From: Gonatopus flavifemur
Lineage: Eukaryota; Arthropoda; Insecta; Hymenoptera; Dryinidae
Direction of reading: 5' to 3'
Assembly: GCA_018340375.1 (NCBI GenBank)
Contig: JAFFJZ010000006.1
Coordinates: forward strand, 22,078,001 to 22,142,000
Length of the DNA: 64,000 bases
Under the pieces are notes generated by a model. It did not search any database. It had not been told where the DNA came from and worked only from the letters and a program-made list of their open reading frames with translations. Below, piece after piece: positions 45,400-57,318 of the stretch (positions within the stretch are counted from its first letter, which is position 1; each line of letters starts with the position of its first letter). Both the position numbers and the translations under genes were made by a program.

Positions 45400-48300
45400 T
45401 TTTTATTTTAAAAATGGAATGAACGAACGATTCTTCCACGACTGAATGAAAGAGAGCAAATATCTCAGTTGGTCTTCACGAAACATCAATCACAAGAGCG
45501 CAAAGGGAGTAATATACCTTGTTTGAAGCGTCGAAGTTAATGTGGGGATAAAGTACAATTACTTCTAGATACACTAATTGAAGCGTTTGCGAGAGTGCCT
45601 CCGGTACTTTTCTTCATAAAACAATCCTTTTGTTGTAGATGTATTCGTTACAAGCAACGAGCTGTTTCAATCATCCCGTTGGAAGCTTTGTGCGCTCGTG
45701 AATCATGGATTTCGTATTTCGATGTTCTCTTTCAAGCTGACTACGGTTCGAGCACGTTAATATCAGGATTGCTCTACAGTTCTGAAAATTCTACATTTTC
45801 AATTAAACGAGCCCAAAACCAGCACGGAGGATCACTTTTCTTTATCTTTTATTACCTCCTTTTCAACATCGCAACAGTAAGAATTTCATGGCGATCGATG
45901 GAAATCTAAATTCGAATCTCCCAGCTAATACGATTTCGCAAATGGCCGGGTATAAAAACTGTAGCAAGTCGACACATTACTCAGGGTTTTTTTTCACAAG
46001 CCCGCCTCAAAAATCATGGACACTAGCTGCAGTCGCCACGACTAAGAAGACAATTTGTTCCTCCTGGCAGAAGGACAGATAAATGGGTTTGTTTTCACCG
46101 TCATTCCACGTACGAAGTCGTGAGAAGAAATATCGATTCTCACTGACGAGCGAAACTACCAAATAGTTCACGACAATTCACTTTACAATGAAATTCATCA
46201 ATTCGAAATACCGGTCCTGAAAAAATACTCCGCTGACATGGTGCAGAATCGAAAAAATGGTGAGAGAATTCTATCTTTAAGGTATCAATAACGGATTATA
46301 AACGAATCTGAGTTGGACTGTTCGATACAATTCGTGGAAGAAGTTCTTTTGAAATCTTGCACCCGGAATAAAAGTTGTTCGGTTCGTCATTACGTTCGGA
46401 AGAAGAATTCAAGTCGGGAGAGTAATAAATGTCTAACGGATTTTAAATTGACTCGGAGATTTCGATTAAATGAAATACAAAGTTACTGTGATGCGAAATT
46501 AGGATTTAATAGTACACATTATATACATTCATGTAGAGAGCGGGGTGGACATTTTATTGAGAGAACGAGACTTTTGCTCTTGTGGAGTATGTATACAGAA
46601 ATTATTCAGTTTCAAAAATTAATGCTAGGTCCAAACTAATTATTCTGATCATTTTATGATGCAATTATTTTGAACATAATGCTTCACAAATCTTTCTTCT
46701 GCGCTTAAAGGAAACCATCCACTCCCATTCCCGATTCAAATTCAATGAGTTCCAATCGATTGGAATTGGAAATCTGCAAATTTAATAGGATTCCCACATT
46801 TTTCTCTACTAGATTCCCAGATGCAAACGTGGAAATGAGAAGTGGTATCGTTAACGCCAGAATTCACATATTTTAGGAGATATATTGGGCTTTTCTCAAA
46901 TACCAAGCGGAATATATCGAAAATCCAGACTTAGGATGTGAATAGGCACGTACGATGCTAGAAATGCAAGGAGTGTAGTCGACGTAAATGTACGCGAGAC
47001 ACTGATTTATATTAAACTATTTTACTATACTACACTGTAAAAAATTTGTATTTCACTGGAAGTTCTCAACCAGTACATTAGACTGAAAATTCCAGTATAT
47101 TTGCTGGAATATCCCAGCACATTCACTGCAAAAATTGAAATTGTACAAAAAACTTACTGAAAGTTTCCAGTATCAAGGCGCAATGAATATCCAGTTTGTT
47201 TTCTTCTTGTACAAAGCGCCATAGGAAACGATTCACTGAACCTTAGATGGAATTCAGTATCAATGACTTGGACTTGAGCAAAGTCGGCACTTGTCGACAC
47301 TCATGTCAATTACTGTTACTCGATTCATTATTTAAATTCAATTCAGAATCGATGATTTGGAATAAACATATAAATAAACTTACATACAACCCCTGGATGT
47401 TGTATTTCTATTTACACTTGTTGGGTTGGTTCCTGCGTCGATCTAGGTATAAGTGTACTTCGCATGCAATACAGATGTAGATTGAACAGCCACGTCGTGG
47501 TTGTACGGCTCTGTCGTTTCGCAATATCTTTCATTTCCTCTCGATATATATTCCTTCCACGCGATATTTACTTGGTAGGTATTCATGTATCTTCGATACC
47601 TTACTGCGTCGATTCAAGTGAGTACCGGTTAACTCTCGTTCCATTTCCTCGACAAATGATGCATCCAGTAATTTGGGAGAACGGGAAGACACGTTGGTTC
47701 AGTTTCTTTAACTTTCAAGAACAATTTATATCGAACAAGATTATTTCGATGGAAGAGGAGTAGAGTTAAAAGTTGTATTTCACAATCCACAGCTATCCTA
47801 AAATTGATTAAAGTGCACGGAGAAGGGCGGTTACGCGATACATCAATCCGATGAAATTCTAACAGGCTGTGGTAAGAATATCTTGTTCGATTGCCATGGT
47901 AGTTTCAGATAAAGCTATCGAAGTTGATACTCCTTTAGGGAGAGTACTCCTGGAAGTGATGTGAGATTCTGGCGAGAGAGAATAAATATGTTCCTCTTCC
48001 AGAGTCGTTCTTACGACTTTTATACGTTCTTTCGTGCATCTTCAAATAAAACGAGCACCCCTAAATTCTAGCAGATATATCCACCGGAACATGCAAGAGA
48101 GAGTTTCCTCTAAAAACAATATTTCTCAGAAATATAACATGTTGTTAACTCTGAAAGAAAATCAAACAGTTCGGAAAAAATTAATATCGAATGGATTATT
48201 AACGATGTTCCTTCAGCGTGGAACAATCTGTGAAGAAAAACGAATGGAATTCAATAACGATAATAGCATGATGGCAACTGATTCGTGTCATCGGAAATAT

Positions 48301-48847
48301 ACAATGAGATCTTGGCTCCTAGATCGAAGATTCCAGTCTTATCAAGTAAAATCGTGCAAACATTTTTACACGATTACTCCGACGGTAAGAAAAACTGCAT
48401 AAAAAGCCGCAAGACAATTTAGTTAAACTGTGGAGAGGATGTAATGGGAGTATCGATTGGATGATAAGAACACGAAACTTGGTGCTTTCTCTCCTTCTTT
48501 TCTTTTCCCTCTCAGTACATTATCGGTTTATATTAACTAACCGTCGAAAGAAATGAGTAAGTGATTTTCATTGAATGTGCAAATCCGGAATTCAAATTAC
48601 AGTATTTCAGCGGCATAATTTGTTAAATGATTGACGATCGATGAATGAGAGTATAACACGAAGAAAGATGGAGTTTCATTTGATTTCTGTTTATTTTAAT
48701 TTGTGGAAGAAATATTTCTTGAAATCTGGGATCTAAATTACGGCTTGAATCAAACAATTCTGTATGTTCGAAGCAGATTGTTGATTACATTACATTTTTT
48801 TTCAATCAGGTAAAAGTCTTTTCAGTTCCAAGAATCAGTTTTGCGTC
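45400..48847. other. Gene-free interval with one MITE-like end
   Basis: Frames of 104 (45595-45909), 108 (46313-46639) and 122 codons (48034-48402) have no domain, signal or splice context, and I leave them out. At 47031 TACACTGTAAAAAATTTGTA looks like a MITE left end, followed by CCAGTA-rich sequence, but no right partner was found. Confidence 0.45.
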
Positions 48848-48849
48848 TA

Positions 48850-49131
48850 CACTGTCAAAAATATGAGGAATTCCTCTTCACTTCAGTGATGACTCCCATC
48901 CTTAGAGTTTTTATTGAAATAATAGAGAATTTTTCCTACATTTTAAGGATTCATTCTGCTTTTCGGTTGTTGAATCCTCTCAAAAATGAAGACAAACTCT
49001 ATCAAATTATAGGAAAAAGTACCCCGTCACAGAGGAATTTTGCTGCGACCATTCTTTGGGGGAAAATTTCACAATTACTTCTTAGAGGGTACTTATTGAG
49101 GCAGGCATACCCTCCTTTTTGATATTTTGTG
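48850..49131. mobile_element. Possible CACTGTCAAAAATAT MITE
   Basis: The left end CACTGTCAAAAATATGAGG follows TA. The right part, read inward, is GTCACAAAATATCAAAAAGG. The match is imperfect and the right border is uncertain. The 93-codon frame at 48841 spans it and is not a gene. Confidence 0.4.
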
Positions 49132-49132
49132 A

Positions 49133-50740
49133 CGCTCAACTGTTGACTGGTTCATTGGTAATATTAATTATCTGTAAATCAATAATTAGAGCCCCAAAAA
49201 TGCACCTGGCTCGTTGAATTCCAAGTTTCGTTCAGCAGTGAGGCGGAAGCGTGACACAGATCATTAAATCAAAATGACATGGATTAAATTGAACGATTTT
49301 TATTATAAAAGAAATTTTCCTCATCGGATTCATCGAAAAAGCATTATAATACAAATATACACTCTTGAAACCAAACGTAATTATAAAGAGAAATTAAACA
49401 ATCGCGAATGCGTATTCCAGGGTGTAACATGAACTTTGAACGTCTGATGGATTATCGATCCGAGAAAGAAAGAAGAGAAGGGAGGATGGGGGTCCCAACC
49501 AACGTCCCCTCCAGTGAGCCGCTTGCCTACAGGTGTTTTTACCGTACCAAATCAACAACACAAGTGCCGTTCAGATGATACGGCCCCAACACAACGTCGA
49601 CCCTCCTCAAGATGAGAAATAGCGATGATCAGAGAAATAGTAAAGATTTTACTCAATGGGCACCGACTCTAAGTCGGGAGTTATGTTTGGTATGAGGAGT
49701 GCTCAACATTCTGGTAAAAAACCACTGGTTACGAAGATTATAGTATTAATATTTGGTTCTCTATTTATAGGAAATAGTTGAGTTTAAGGTTTGAAAGTAG
49801 GATAAGGAGAGGAAATTAGGATGTGGGGAATAGAAGGTGAAAGGAATAGATCACGATTGAGCCCGAATTCGGCTATAGTAGAAACCATTATCTGAAACAA
49901 ATTTGTATTAATATATTTGAAAGAGAATTTATGGGAATTAAATATCATACATGAAGTCCTGTGGTTTTCTTTATTTTCTGCGCGTATCATGAATGTAGTC
50001 TCCTATTTTCTTTATGTAATAATATTTTGAATTTTTAGTTAATATTTTTTAGTTGTGGCAATTCGTACCACTTTAACCCGCCGGTTAGACCCTTGGTGGA
50101 TTGGAGCAGGAAGGGAAACAAAAAGACGGCAATTCCAATTGAATATTTTAATACCCAAATCTTTCTTATAATCTTAAACGGTTGGATTTCTCGCTTCTCA
50201 TTACCTCCCAAATTTGAGGGTAATTTACTGATCTTCTCCGTGAATATTGTACAACGTCTATTAAAATATCGTACTGAAATCGTCCGCGAGCTTCACGGTT
50301 CTACTTGTCTTTTCGCATGCTGACGCCATTTTCACGAACCCAACGAAATCCTTCACAAGAATAGCATTGGATTCGCTCCAACGTTTCATCCACTCGACTA
50401 CAATGGAAGCTATGCGCCCTGTACCCGTTGCTCGAGTGACCACCAGCTTCGATAGGATTCGTAAAATCCTATGTTAGTCTTACACACATCGCGAGTGGGT
50501 GCTCTATTCACCTCCCCAATAGGTGACCGCCGTGATATACTCGTCAGAATGGATAGACAGCAGAACCGGATCACGGGGACGATATTTTAATTACAAATTA
50601 ATTCAACTTATTCTAACTTGAATTCGGATGCTTGCAGGGAGTGTCAATGGTTGCGAATGTTCAGTTCAACCGATTGAAACATACTAACCCTCTGCAGGTA
50701 TGATCTCTCAAAAAGAGTTGTCTCCTTCTTAACGCATTCG
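49133..50740. other. Gene-free interval with two GC-rich patches
   Basis: 49480-49620 and 50340-50570 are clearly GC-richer than background but show no convincing frame. 49560-49610 holds CGTTCAGATGATACGG and CAACACAACGTCGACC words. They could be eroded retroelement or host exon pieces. Confidence 0.35.
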
Positions 50741-50742
50741 TA

Positions 50743-52010
50743 CAGGTTGGTTCAAAAGTTTTGAAAGCAAGAATGAAAGAATGTGTATTTTTTGATGAAA
50801 TGATTTTTTTTATTCAATATAGTCTCCCTCAACTTCAACACACTTATTCCAACGATCCTCCAATAATTTTATACCATCCCTGTAATGATTTTCCGGAAGC
50901 TCCGCAAAATACTGTTCCACAGCTGCAATAGCTTCTTCATTCGACGAAAAACGCTTTCCACGAAGGAATTGTTTCAAATTTCTGAAGAGGTAATAGTCGG
51001 AGGGAGCCAAATCTGGGGAATACGGTGGGTGTTCAAGCAATTCGTACTTCAATTCGTTCAGTTTAGCCATCGCCAGAACACTTGTGTGAACACGTGCATT
51101 GTCTTGATGAAAAATGATTTTTTTCTTCCGTAAACCGAGTCTTTTTTCACGAATTTTTTCATCCGACTGATCTGAAAGGTTGCAATAATATTCAGAGTTA
51201 ATTGTTTTACCTTTTTCGAGATAATCAATCAACAAAACCCCTTTTGCGTCCCAAAAAACCGATGCTAAAACCTTTTTTGCCGATCGTTCTGACCTCACCC
51301 GTTTTGGAGCTGAACAACTACCTTCAGTCCACTGTAAACGTTCTTGTTTCAGTTTAGGATCATGATGGTAGATCCAAGTAAAAAAATCGGTGTTATTCTG
51401 CTCAAAATGCTCCAAATTACGCTGAGAAATTTGTTTTCGATTCAGTTGTTGTTGAATTGTCAACGAATGCGGCACTAACTTTCCAAAAAGCTTTTTCATA
51501 TGTAATTCTTCGTGTAAAATATGGAGTACTCGTTCATCCGAGATGCCTATGGTATCAGCAATTTCACGCTCAGTCAAACTCGGATCTTCACAAACAATAT
51601 CATAGACTTGCTCGATGATGTCTGATTTCGTGGCACTTTTTGGACGTCCACTACGTGATTGATCTTCAACGCTTGTACGACCACGTTTAAACTCTAAAAC
51701 TCATCGATGTACAGTTGAAAATGAAGGAGCAGATTCCTTCAACACTTTCTTCATTTTAGTATGAATTTCTGTTGCTGATAAACCTTCCAAAACAAAGAAT
51801 TTCATCACTGCACGATATTCGGATTTTTCCATTTTCACAAAATACACTGACACGTCAACTTCGAATGGCTTGTGAACAAAGAATGAATTGACAGATCGGA
51901 ATGAAATTGTGTGTGTGTTCAAATGAAGGATGAAATATAAAAATAGCGTATAAATTTTGATTCCTTTACTGGTTGATAGGTGTCGTTTTCAAAACTTTTC
52001 AACCAACCTG
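50743..52010 (-). mobile_element. Mariner element 2
   Basis: A full-length 1268-bp element on the minus strand. The inverted ends read CAGGTTGGTTCAAAAGTTTT and CAGGTTGGTTGAAAAGTTTT, flanked by TA (50741-50742 and 52011-52012). It carries one transposase gene. It is a different mariner lineage from the element at 29606: both ends and protein differ. Confidence 0.95.
50810..51832 (-). pseudogene. Mariner transposase 2: one in-frame stop, first catalytic Asp lost
   Basis: The start Met (MEKSEYRAVM) is at 51832 and the stop TAA at 50812-50810. The same frame is open throughout except for TGA at 51703-51701, where the family usually has Trp after STVHR. Downstream are the linker SRSGRPKSATKSD, the second helix-turn-helix (LTEREIADTIG ...), a shortened first catalytic segment, HQDNARVHTS with the second Asp, and YSPDLAPSDYYLF with the third. 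The last two are separated by 34 residues (D34D). In the first catalytic block, NNTDFF runs directly into TWIYHHDPK, so the family's x-x-D-E before TW is missing, consistent with a small in-frame deletion. At about 340 residues it is close to full length. The stop alone and the missing Asp alone should each abolish activity. Confidence 0.9.
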
Positions 52011-52012
52011 TA

Positions 52013-52651
52013 CGCAATACAAAGTAATCCTTATCACCTGTGTAAATTCCGACTCCCGAACTTATAAAAGGCACAATAATACATGGTTTATGATAACTAA
52101 TTTTGAATAAGAGAACAATAAAACGCGAAAGTTAATACAAAACGAATGAAAACAATGATTTTCAAGCAATTCAATGTACGTTGGCAACATTGGTGTTTCT
52201 TTAAATGTATTCTTTGATTAAAGGGGTATCCAGTTCTTTGTGGATTGTGCTGTTTCTCGCGTATCTGGGTGCATTAGAAATTTATTTCAAGGTTTTATTC
52301 TCAATAATCTGAATTTTATTCATGTCATTATCCGAGGTACCGCTCCAAATAGTTGGAGCATATGTTACTGTCAATTCGTGGTACGGGATCTCTTTGTATA
52401 CCTGTAGAGGTTTATTCTTCCTTGCCGTACATTTGGTACCGAGGAGAAGCGCCTAGCGGATGGAAGTGGAAACACCCGCTCGCTAAAACGCTTCACTGCT
52501 TTTCACATACTCGGTTATGCTGTACACGGCTTGATAATGAAATTTCGCCACAAGCATTATTGTGCGTTATAAAAACGGGTCCCGTCACAATTTTGTTCAA
52601 TCAATACTTTGTTTTTATCATTTAAATCTATTTATTCATTTTACTTAGTAA
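52013..52651. other. Gene-free interval
   Basis: The 90-codon frame at 52353-52625 has no domain. Nothing else is supported. Confidence 0.4.
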
Positions 52652-52664
52652 TGACCTGTGACCT
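52652..52664. promoter_or_regulatory. DR1 nuclear-receptor site
   Basis: TGACCTGTGACCT is the complement of AGGTCACAGGTCA: two perfect AGGTCA half-sites spaced by one base. DR1 sites are bound by HNF4, USP/RXR and Seven-up/COUP receptors. No promoter or exon is identified nearby, so the function is inferred from the exact match only. Confidence 0.35.
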
Positions 52665-53430
52665 GTGTTCCCTCACGTTTGAAAAATCTTTCAATCCAAC
52701 GAGCCAGAAGTATTATTTCGAGCAATTCGAGCGATTTAAGAAATGAAAAGATGTCAAATTTGTTGTTGTTCCACTTTCCTTTTGCAATAATTATCTTCGG
52801 TCGACTCTCACGATAATAATCGTTTCCCTCTCGTTCTTCGCATATGTTAATTCCAGTCGTTTATAAACGTGATAAAGAGCACGTGACGGTAATATTAAGT
52901 GGAATTTAGCTACGTAACGCGCGTATACTCTTATCAAACTACAGGCTATTTAATCCGAAGATGATATTTCTCGTAATATAAACTGATGATATCTTCATTT
53001 CGTGAGAAGTAATAAACTTGATCGTTGTGTACAGGATATTGTTTTGGACGTGAAATTACTCCCACAAACAAAAACTCTAATTCCTCTCGAGAATCTTGAC
53101 GGAATTGCCTTCCGATAGCCGGAAGATAAATTTATTTATCCCACTCCTGATGAATATAACGATGTTAATATGAATTTCATTAAAAAGCATATACACTTTG
53201 ATGAAAGATATTTGAAATTCTTCGATAAAATTAATGACTCGTTTGAAAATGTTATCTGTATCGTGACCGCTCACGAAAGACAGCACGGAGAGGGATAACG
53301 TAACCGATAATAATACGAAACATGGATGCTACTGGGAAGAATGTGGGAAGGACATTGTCCTCATGTTGAATCGTAAAAGGCTGTGGAGGAAGTGGCGGCA
53401 GGATAGGGATGAAAACGCTCGCCACATGTG

Positions 53431-53455
53431 TGACGTCAGAGATGCTGTTACGTCA
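53431..53455. promoter_or_regulatory. Paired CRE-like sites
   Basis: A full palindromic CRE (TGACGTCA, 53431-53438) is followed 9 bp later by TTACGTCA (53448-53455). Both are bZIP (CREB/ATF/PAR-type) motifs. They lie about 220 bp upstream of a possible TATA-like/Inr pair. Confidence 0.3.
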
Positions 53456-53640
53456 GCAGTGCGGCAGACTGTACGAAGTTGAATAGAACGGATTGGGGTG
53501 GGTTTTCAAGTGAGTAAGAGTGGTTAGGGCGAAGAAGAGAAACTAGGTGACGAGAGAGTAGGGATGACGGGGTAGGAAGTAAGAGCCAGGACTCGGGGGA
53601 GAGAAAGAGAAAGGGATAATCGGAAGGGAGATGGTGGAGC

Positions 53641-53676
53641 AAAATAAGGTCGATCACCCCGATTTCATTCATCAGT
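53641..53676 (+). promoter_or_regulatory. Possible core promoter
   Basis: AAAATAAGG (53641) lies about 31 bp before TCAGTC (53672), the arthropod initiator form TCAGT with A+1 at 53674. Spacing fits a TATA-like/Inr promoter. The upstream 200 bp are GC- and GA-rich and hold two CRE-like sites. Each word is short and common, so the call is weak. Confidence 0.25.
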
Positions 53677-53692
53677 CACAGTCAACGAGAGG

Positions 53693-54007
53693 ATGGTTTC
53701 CACACTTTTGACCTATCCGCTTCTCCTTCTTTCTCTTCTTTTTTCTAAAATTTTAATATATCAACGAAAAGGTAGTAGTTGCAGTCTCTTTATTAATCCC
53801 CCCTTCCTTGCAGCGATACCTTCTCTTTTTTGTCAACGAAATCAAGACAAAATTTCAAAGGATGATCGAAGAATGACAATTCTCTCCAACTGCGAATTGC
53901 TTTCGCAAATGAAAGAAAAATCAAACGGTTTGTCGAGCTCGACTCGTGACGATGAGTTGACCGACCAACAGAATCTGCACAAATTCGTACAACCTGGTAT
54001 TAGCTGA
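53693..54007 (+). CDS. Possible small secreted protein or 5' coding exon
   Basis: A 104-codon frame begins 19 bp after the putative initiator; its ATG is in GAGGATGG context. The N-terminus (MVSTLLTYPLLLLSLLFSKI) is hydrophobic like a signal peptide. The rest is polar (QKDRISKDDRR-like in character), with four cysteines and no recognisable domain. Codon use is not GC-biased, unlike the exon at 57319. The pyrimidine-rich stretch encoding the hydrophobic part could equally be intronic. I treat it as a candidate only because start, length and promoter-like context coincide. Confidence 0.18.
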   Translation: MVSTLLTYPLLLLSLLFSKILIYQRKGSSCSLFINPPFLAAIPSLFCQRNQDKISKDDRRMTILSNCELLSQMKEKSNGLSSSTRDDELTDQQNLHKFVQPGIS

Positions 54008-54901
54008 TGAGAAGGAACATTCATTAATACAAATGAGATAATCTAATAAATCAAACGAAATCCAGAACAAATGAATTAACTCGATGAAGGAATTCTCGTT
54101 GATTTTGTTTTCTCTCTCTCTCGTTGGATTCATTTAATTTTATTTTTGATAAAAATCTATCCACACAGATTCGTCGTCTTTCGCAAAATATTTACTTGTT
54201 GTTTATGTTGAAAAACGAACTCATACGCGATTTGTTTCTTTTCAATATAACTGAAATGATTTTTTTGAAATTTCCCTTTTTCAATTAGAAATTTCATGTC
54301 CCTATAAATCATCCGATATATTCATAGAGCGGGATCATATAAAGTCTATCTCGTGTATTAAATTTAGTTCTCGCGAGAGCAGAAAACATACCTATACTTG
54401 TTTTGCATGTTCGTCACGATTTTATGGTTGACTAGAATTTTATATTTGTACGAGCGACACATAAAATGAAACGTAACGATCATAGGTGTGGAAGAAAGAA
54501 AAAGGAAAGCTTGAAATTGACTTATGCCTTCATCGTTTCTACGTTATAACATTAATATTCTTCCAATGATGGTGGTGGTAGTAATAGGAGTGATAGGGAC
54601 AGCAATGTGACTGAATACACGACTCTTATGTGTATCTTTCTGTAGGGAAAATTGAGTACTCCACATACAAGATTCGGTTTTTTCTGTTAAATTTCTTTGT
54701 AAAAGAAAGACTGTTTTGAATGAAATTTTGTATCCAGTGATATGAATGTTCATATAAAAACGTCTTGCATTCCCCAACGCTGGTTGTCGAATCTTGGAAA
54801 ACTATGTGGAGTCAATGTTGATCGATACATGATAAAATTCTACACCAATATTACACGGGGAAAAGAGATTTTCAAAAAATAACAAAGTTCGTTGACGTAC
54901 G
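54008..54901. other. Gene-free interval
   Basis: Only short domain-free frames; no repeat ends identified. Confidence 0.4.
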
Positions 54902-54903
54902 TA

Positions 54904-55122
54904 CACTGTAAAAAATATTTGTATTAGTTTTAATATAACACATATTTTTGTATTGAATCTTTTTCATTGAAATTCAAACACAATATCATCTTGAAATGGT
55001 TTTCTTACAAAAATTGGTTTGAAGTTCATAAAATCTGTAGTGAGTTCGATACAGAAAAGTGTACCTATGTTAATTGCTTCTAAATTTTGTGTGTGAAATT
55101 TACAAATTTTTTTCCAACAGTG
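54904..55122. mobile_element. CACTGTAAAAAATATTTGT MITE
   Basis: The left end CACTGTAAAAAATATTTGTA faces ACAAATTTTTTTCCAACAGTG at the right; TA flanks both sides (54902-54903, 55123-55124). It is 219 bp without coding capacity. The CCCATACAGG element begins 11 bp further on. Confidence 0.7.
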
Positions 55123-55132
55123 TAGCACAGCC

Positions 55133-56045
55133 ACCCATACAGGGTTCATTAATTGGCCCAATAATGGCACGTTACTGGACCACAAACGGCGTTCTTCGCC
55201 CGATGATGGCGCCCATTAATGGCTCATCAATGGTTAATTGCTGGATGATAACGTGGGTCCAGTAATGGCAATAAATAATGGGCCATGTATAGAATTATTG
55301 ATTGGCCCAGTAATGCGGCTAAATGATCCCGATTTATGGCCAGAAATTTCAGGATGATGTTCGAATATCAGCCATCAATGCGATATGACTGCGTTCCAGA
55401 ATAATCGGTTCAGTATTACTTCAAATGAGTGGTCAAGTGTTAATCCAAAACACTTTATTGTTTTTGTTTTAGGGAAATTTGTCATTCCAGTTTACACAAG
55501 ATCAGAAATGGATTTTTTTTCTGAATAGATTTGCGTTCCCGATATTTCCACAATCTCAAATATAAAATTATACGAGTCAAAAGCACTCTCGATAAATCAG
55601 TTGAATTTAGTTGCTTATTCCTTCAAATTGTTTGTTTTTTACATGAGAAAATGATTGATTATCTATGTAAATAAGAATTTATTTGAATCATGTAAAACGT
55701 ATTTGATGGATGTGAATTATTTATTCAGCGTAATAGGAATAAGGCCAAAACAAACTTTTCTCACGGATGATTACAAATACAATACATCCAACTTTGAAAT
55801 CCATTTCACTTAGTAATAAACCATATTTCAGTCAGTCACGGGGAATCAATTGTTGGCCGTTCACTATAGCCGTACATCGGCTGATTATAGGCTGATTATC
55901 GGCTGTCTCCATTGCTGGTCTTTTTTATCAGCCAGTGGTGGGCCACACTTGTGCCAATGATGTGAATCCATTGTTGGCTATTTAATGGGAGCCATACATG
56001 GGCCGATTATTGGCTGTGTGTACATTATCGGGGTTTCCTGTATGG
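55133..56045. mobile_element. CCCATACAGG element with subterminal motif arrays
   Basis: The left end ACCCATACAGGGTTCATTAA faces GGGGTTTCCTGTATGGGC at the right. The outer ~210 bp on each side are packed with palindrome-like words: TGGCCCAATAATGGC, GATGATGGCGCCCATTAATGG and GGGCCATG on the left; GGCTGATTATCGGCTG, GTTGGCCG, GGGCCACACTTGTGCCAATG and GGGCCGATTATTGGCTG on the right. Between them lies an AT-rich core (about 55345-55845) without words of this kind. The arms do not align base by base but share the motif vocabulary and spacing. No protein is encoded. Confidence 0.55.
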
Positions 56046-57072
56046 GCACCTCCCCATATGCGACATAGTAAATCATATTACGTCAAATTCTGATTTTTAA
56101 GCACATCAAATTCGAATTGAGTGATGAAAATTACAGAAATTTGATACTTCACATCACATAATCAATTAATTACATAGCCCTTTCTACTGAAAACGTATAA
56201 GGAACATTTATTGCTATATCAAATAGTGAACTCTGCTATGTTCCAAAAAGGCAACTCTCTGCGTGTACTTATTAATGAATTGATTTGATCTATCCAAAAT
56301 TGGCTCAGCATTACATCCGATAAAATATATTAGCGTTGTTCCAACCCCAGCAAAAATGATTCTAACAATCTTATACTTAATGTCAAGGCCGTTTATAGTG
56401 ACTAGTTTCCCTGCGAGCACCTTGAAAGGTGCTAGGGAAGCTTAATTTACCCCAGATATCGATAAATCAGCATTCCGCTAAACGTTTCAGATGCCTGAAT
56501 TATTGATAAATGTTTCATGTGAAGAGTGATGAAAATTAGCTGCCAAGTTTCAGCTTTGTAAAGAATCCTTCCACAAATGGTAAATTTTCACTTTGGAAGA
56601 TGTGACACCGTTTATTCCCCTCCCCGACAAATCGCTTCATCAGACGTAACCAGAATTCCTTTGAATATATTGTAATTTATCCAGACGATAAATGGATGGT
56701 ACGATCGTACACGATCTACGGGCGCATAAAATCACAACGATGATGAATGCGATTGGCCTCTTAATGCATCACCATATGGCATTGTTGATAGTATATTGAA
56801 CAAAATATTCAGAGTTGTACTCGCTGTCGTGTACCAATTTACATACCCACATTCGTATAACTATCTAGCTCTCATTTGAAATTTAAATGAGGAAGAACAT
56901 ACCCCGATGAGATGACGCGACATGGAAGGATTTTGCATTAGTTTCGTTTATGTAATTATCGAATAATGACAATGAAGTCAAATAAATATGTACTCACTTG
57001 AAGAACGACAATTTGTATCGATCAACTTGTATAACAACTTTTTAAACCAGTGATTATTATTTTTGTGATCAG
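56046..57072. other. Gene-free interval upstream of the exon
   Basis: No frame is supported. The last ~20 bp (ATTATTATTTTTGTGATCAG) look like a weak splice acceptor for the exon that follows. Confidence 0.4.
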
Positions 57073-57318
57073 GTGAAAAACTGTGGATTGGTGTCGCAAA
57101 ACCTCGGCCACGGGAGTGGCCCGGGGGATTTTATCTTGGGTATCCTTGGGACAGACCAAGACGACGACGACGAGGACGACGTCGGGGTGGTGGTGGTGGT
57201 GGTGGTCAAAGAAAACAAAAAGAACCAGTGGATCCCAAGAAGAGGAGCTGGAGCTGGTGGCTGAGAAACGTGGTAAGAGGAAGAGGAGGAGGCGGAAAAG
57301 TAGTAGTTTTGCTCCGCT
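57073..57318 (+). other. Probable 5'UTR part of the exon, triplet-rich
   Basis: This GC-rich segment precedes the ATG at 57319 and contains (GAC)n followed by (GGT)n at about 57162-57207. It may begin with an acceptor at ...GATCAG|GTG (57072/57073) or continue further upstream. Stop codons occur in the coding frame before the ATG (TGA at 57262-57264), so it is untranslated in that frame. A competing plus frame stays open through the whole block but encodes runs of Arg and Gly from the triplet repeats, and I discount it. Confidence 0.4.

Noticed and set aside
48034..48402. 122-codon plus-strand frame
   Set aside because: Background codon use, no motif, no splice or promoter context.
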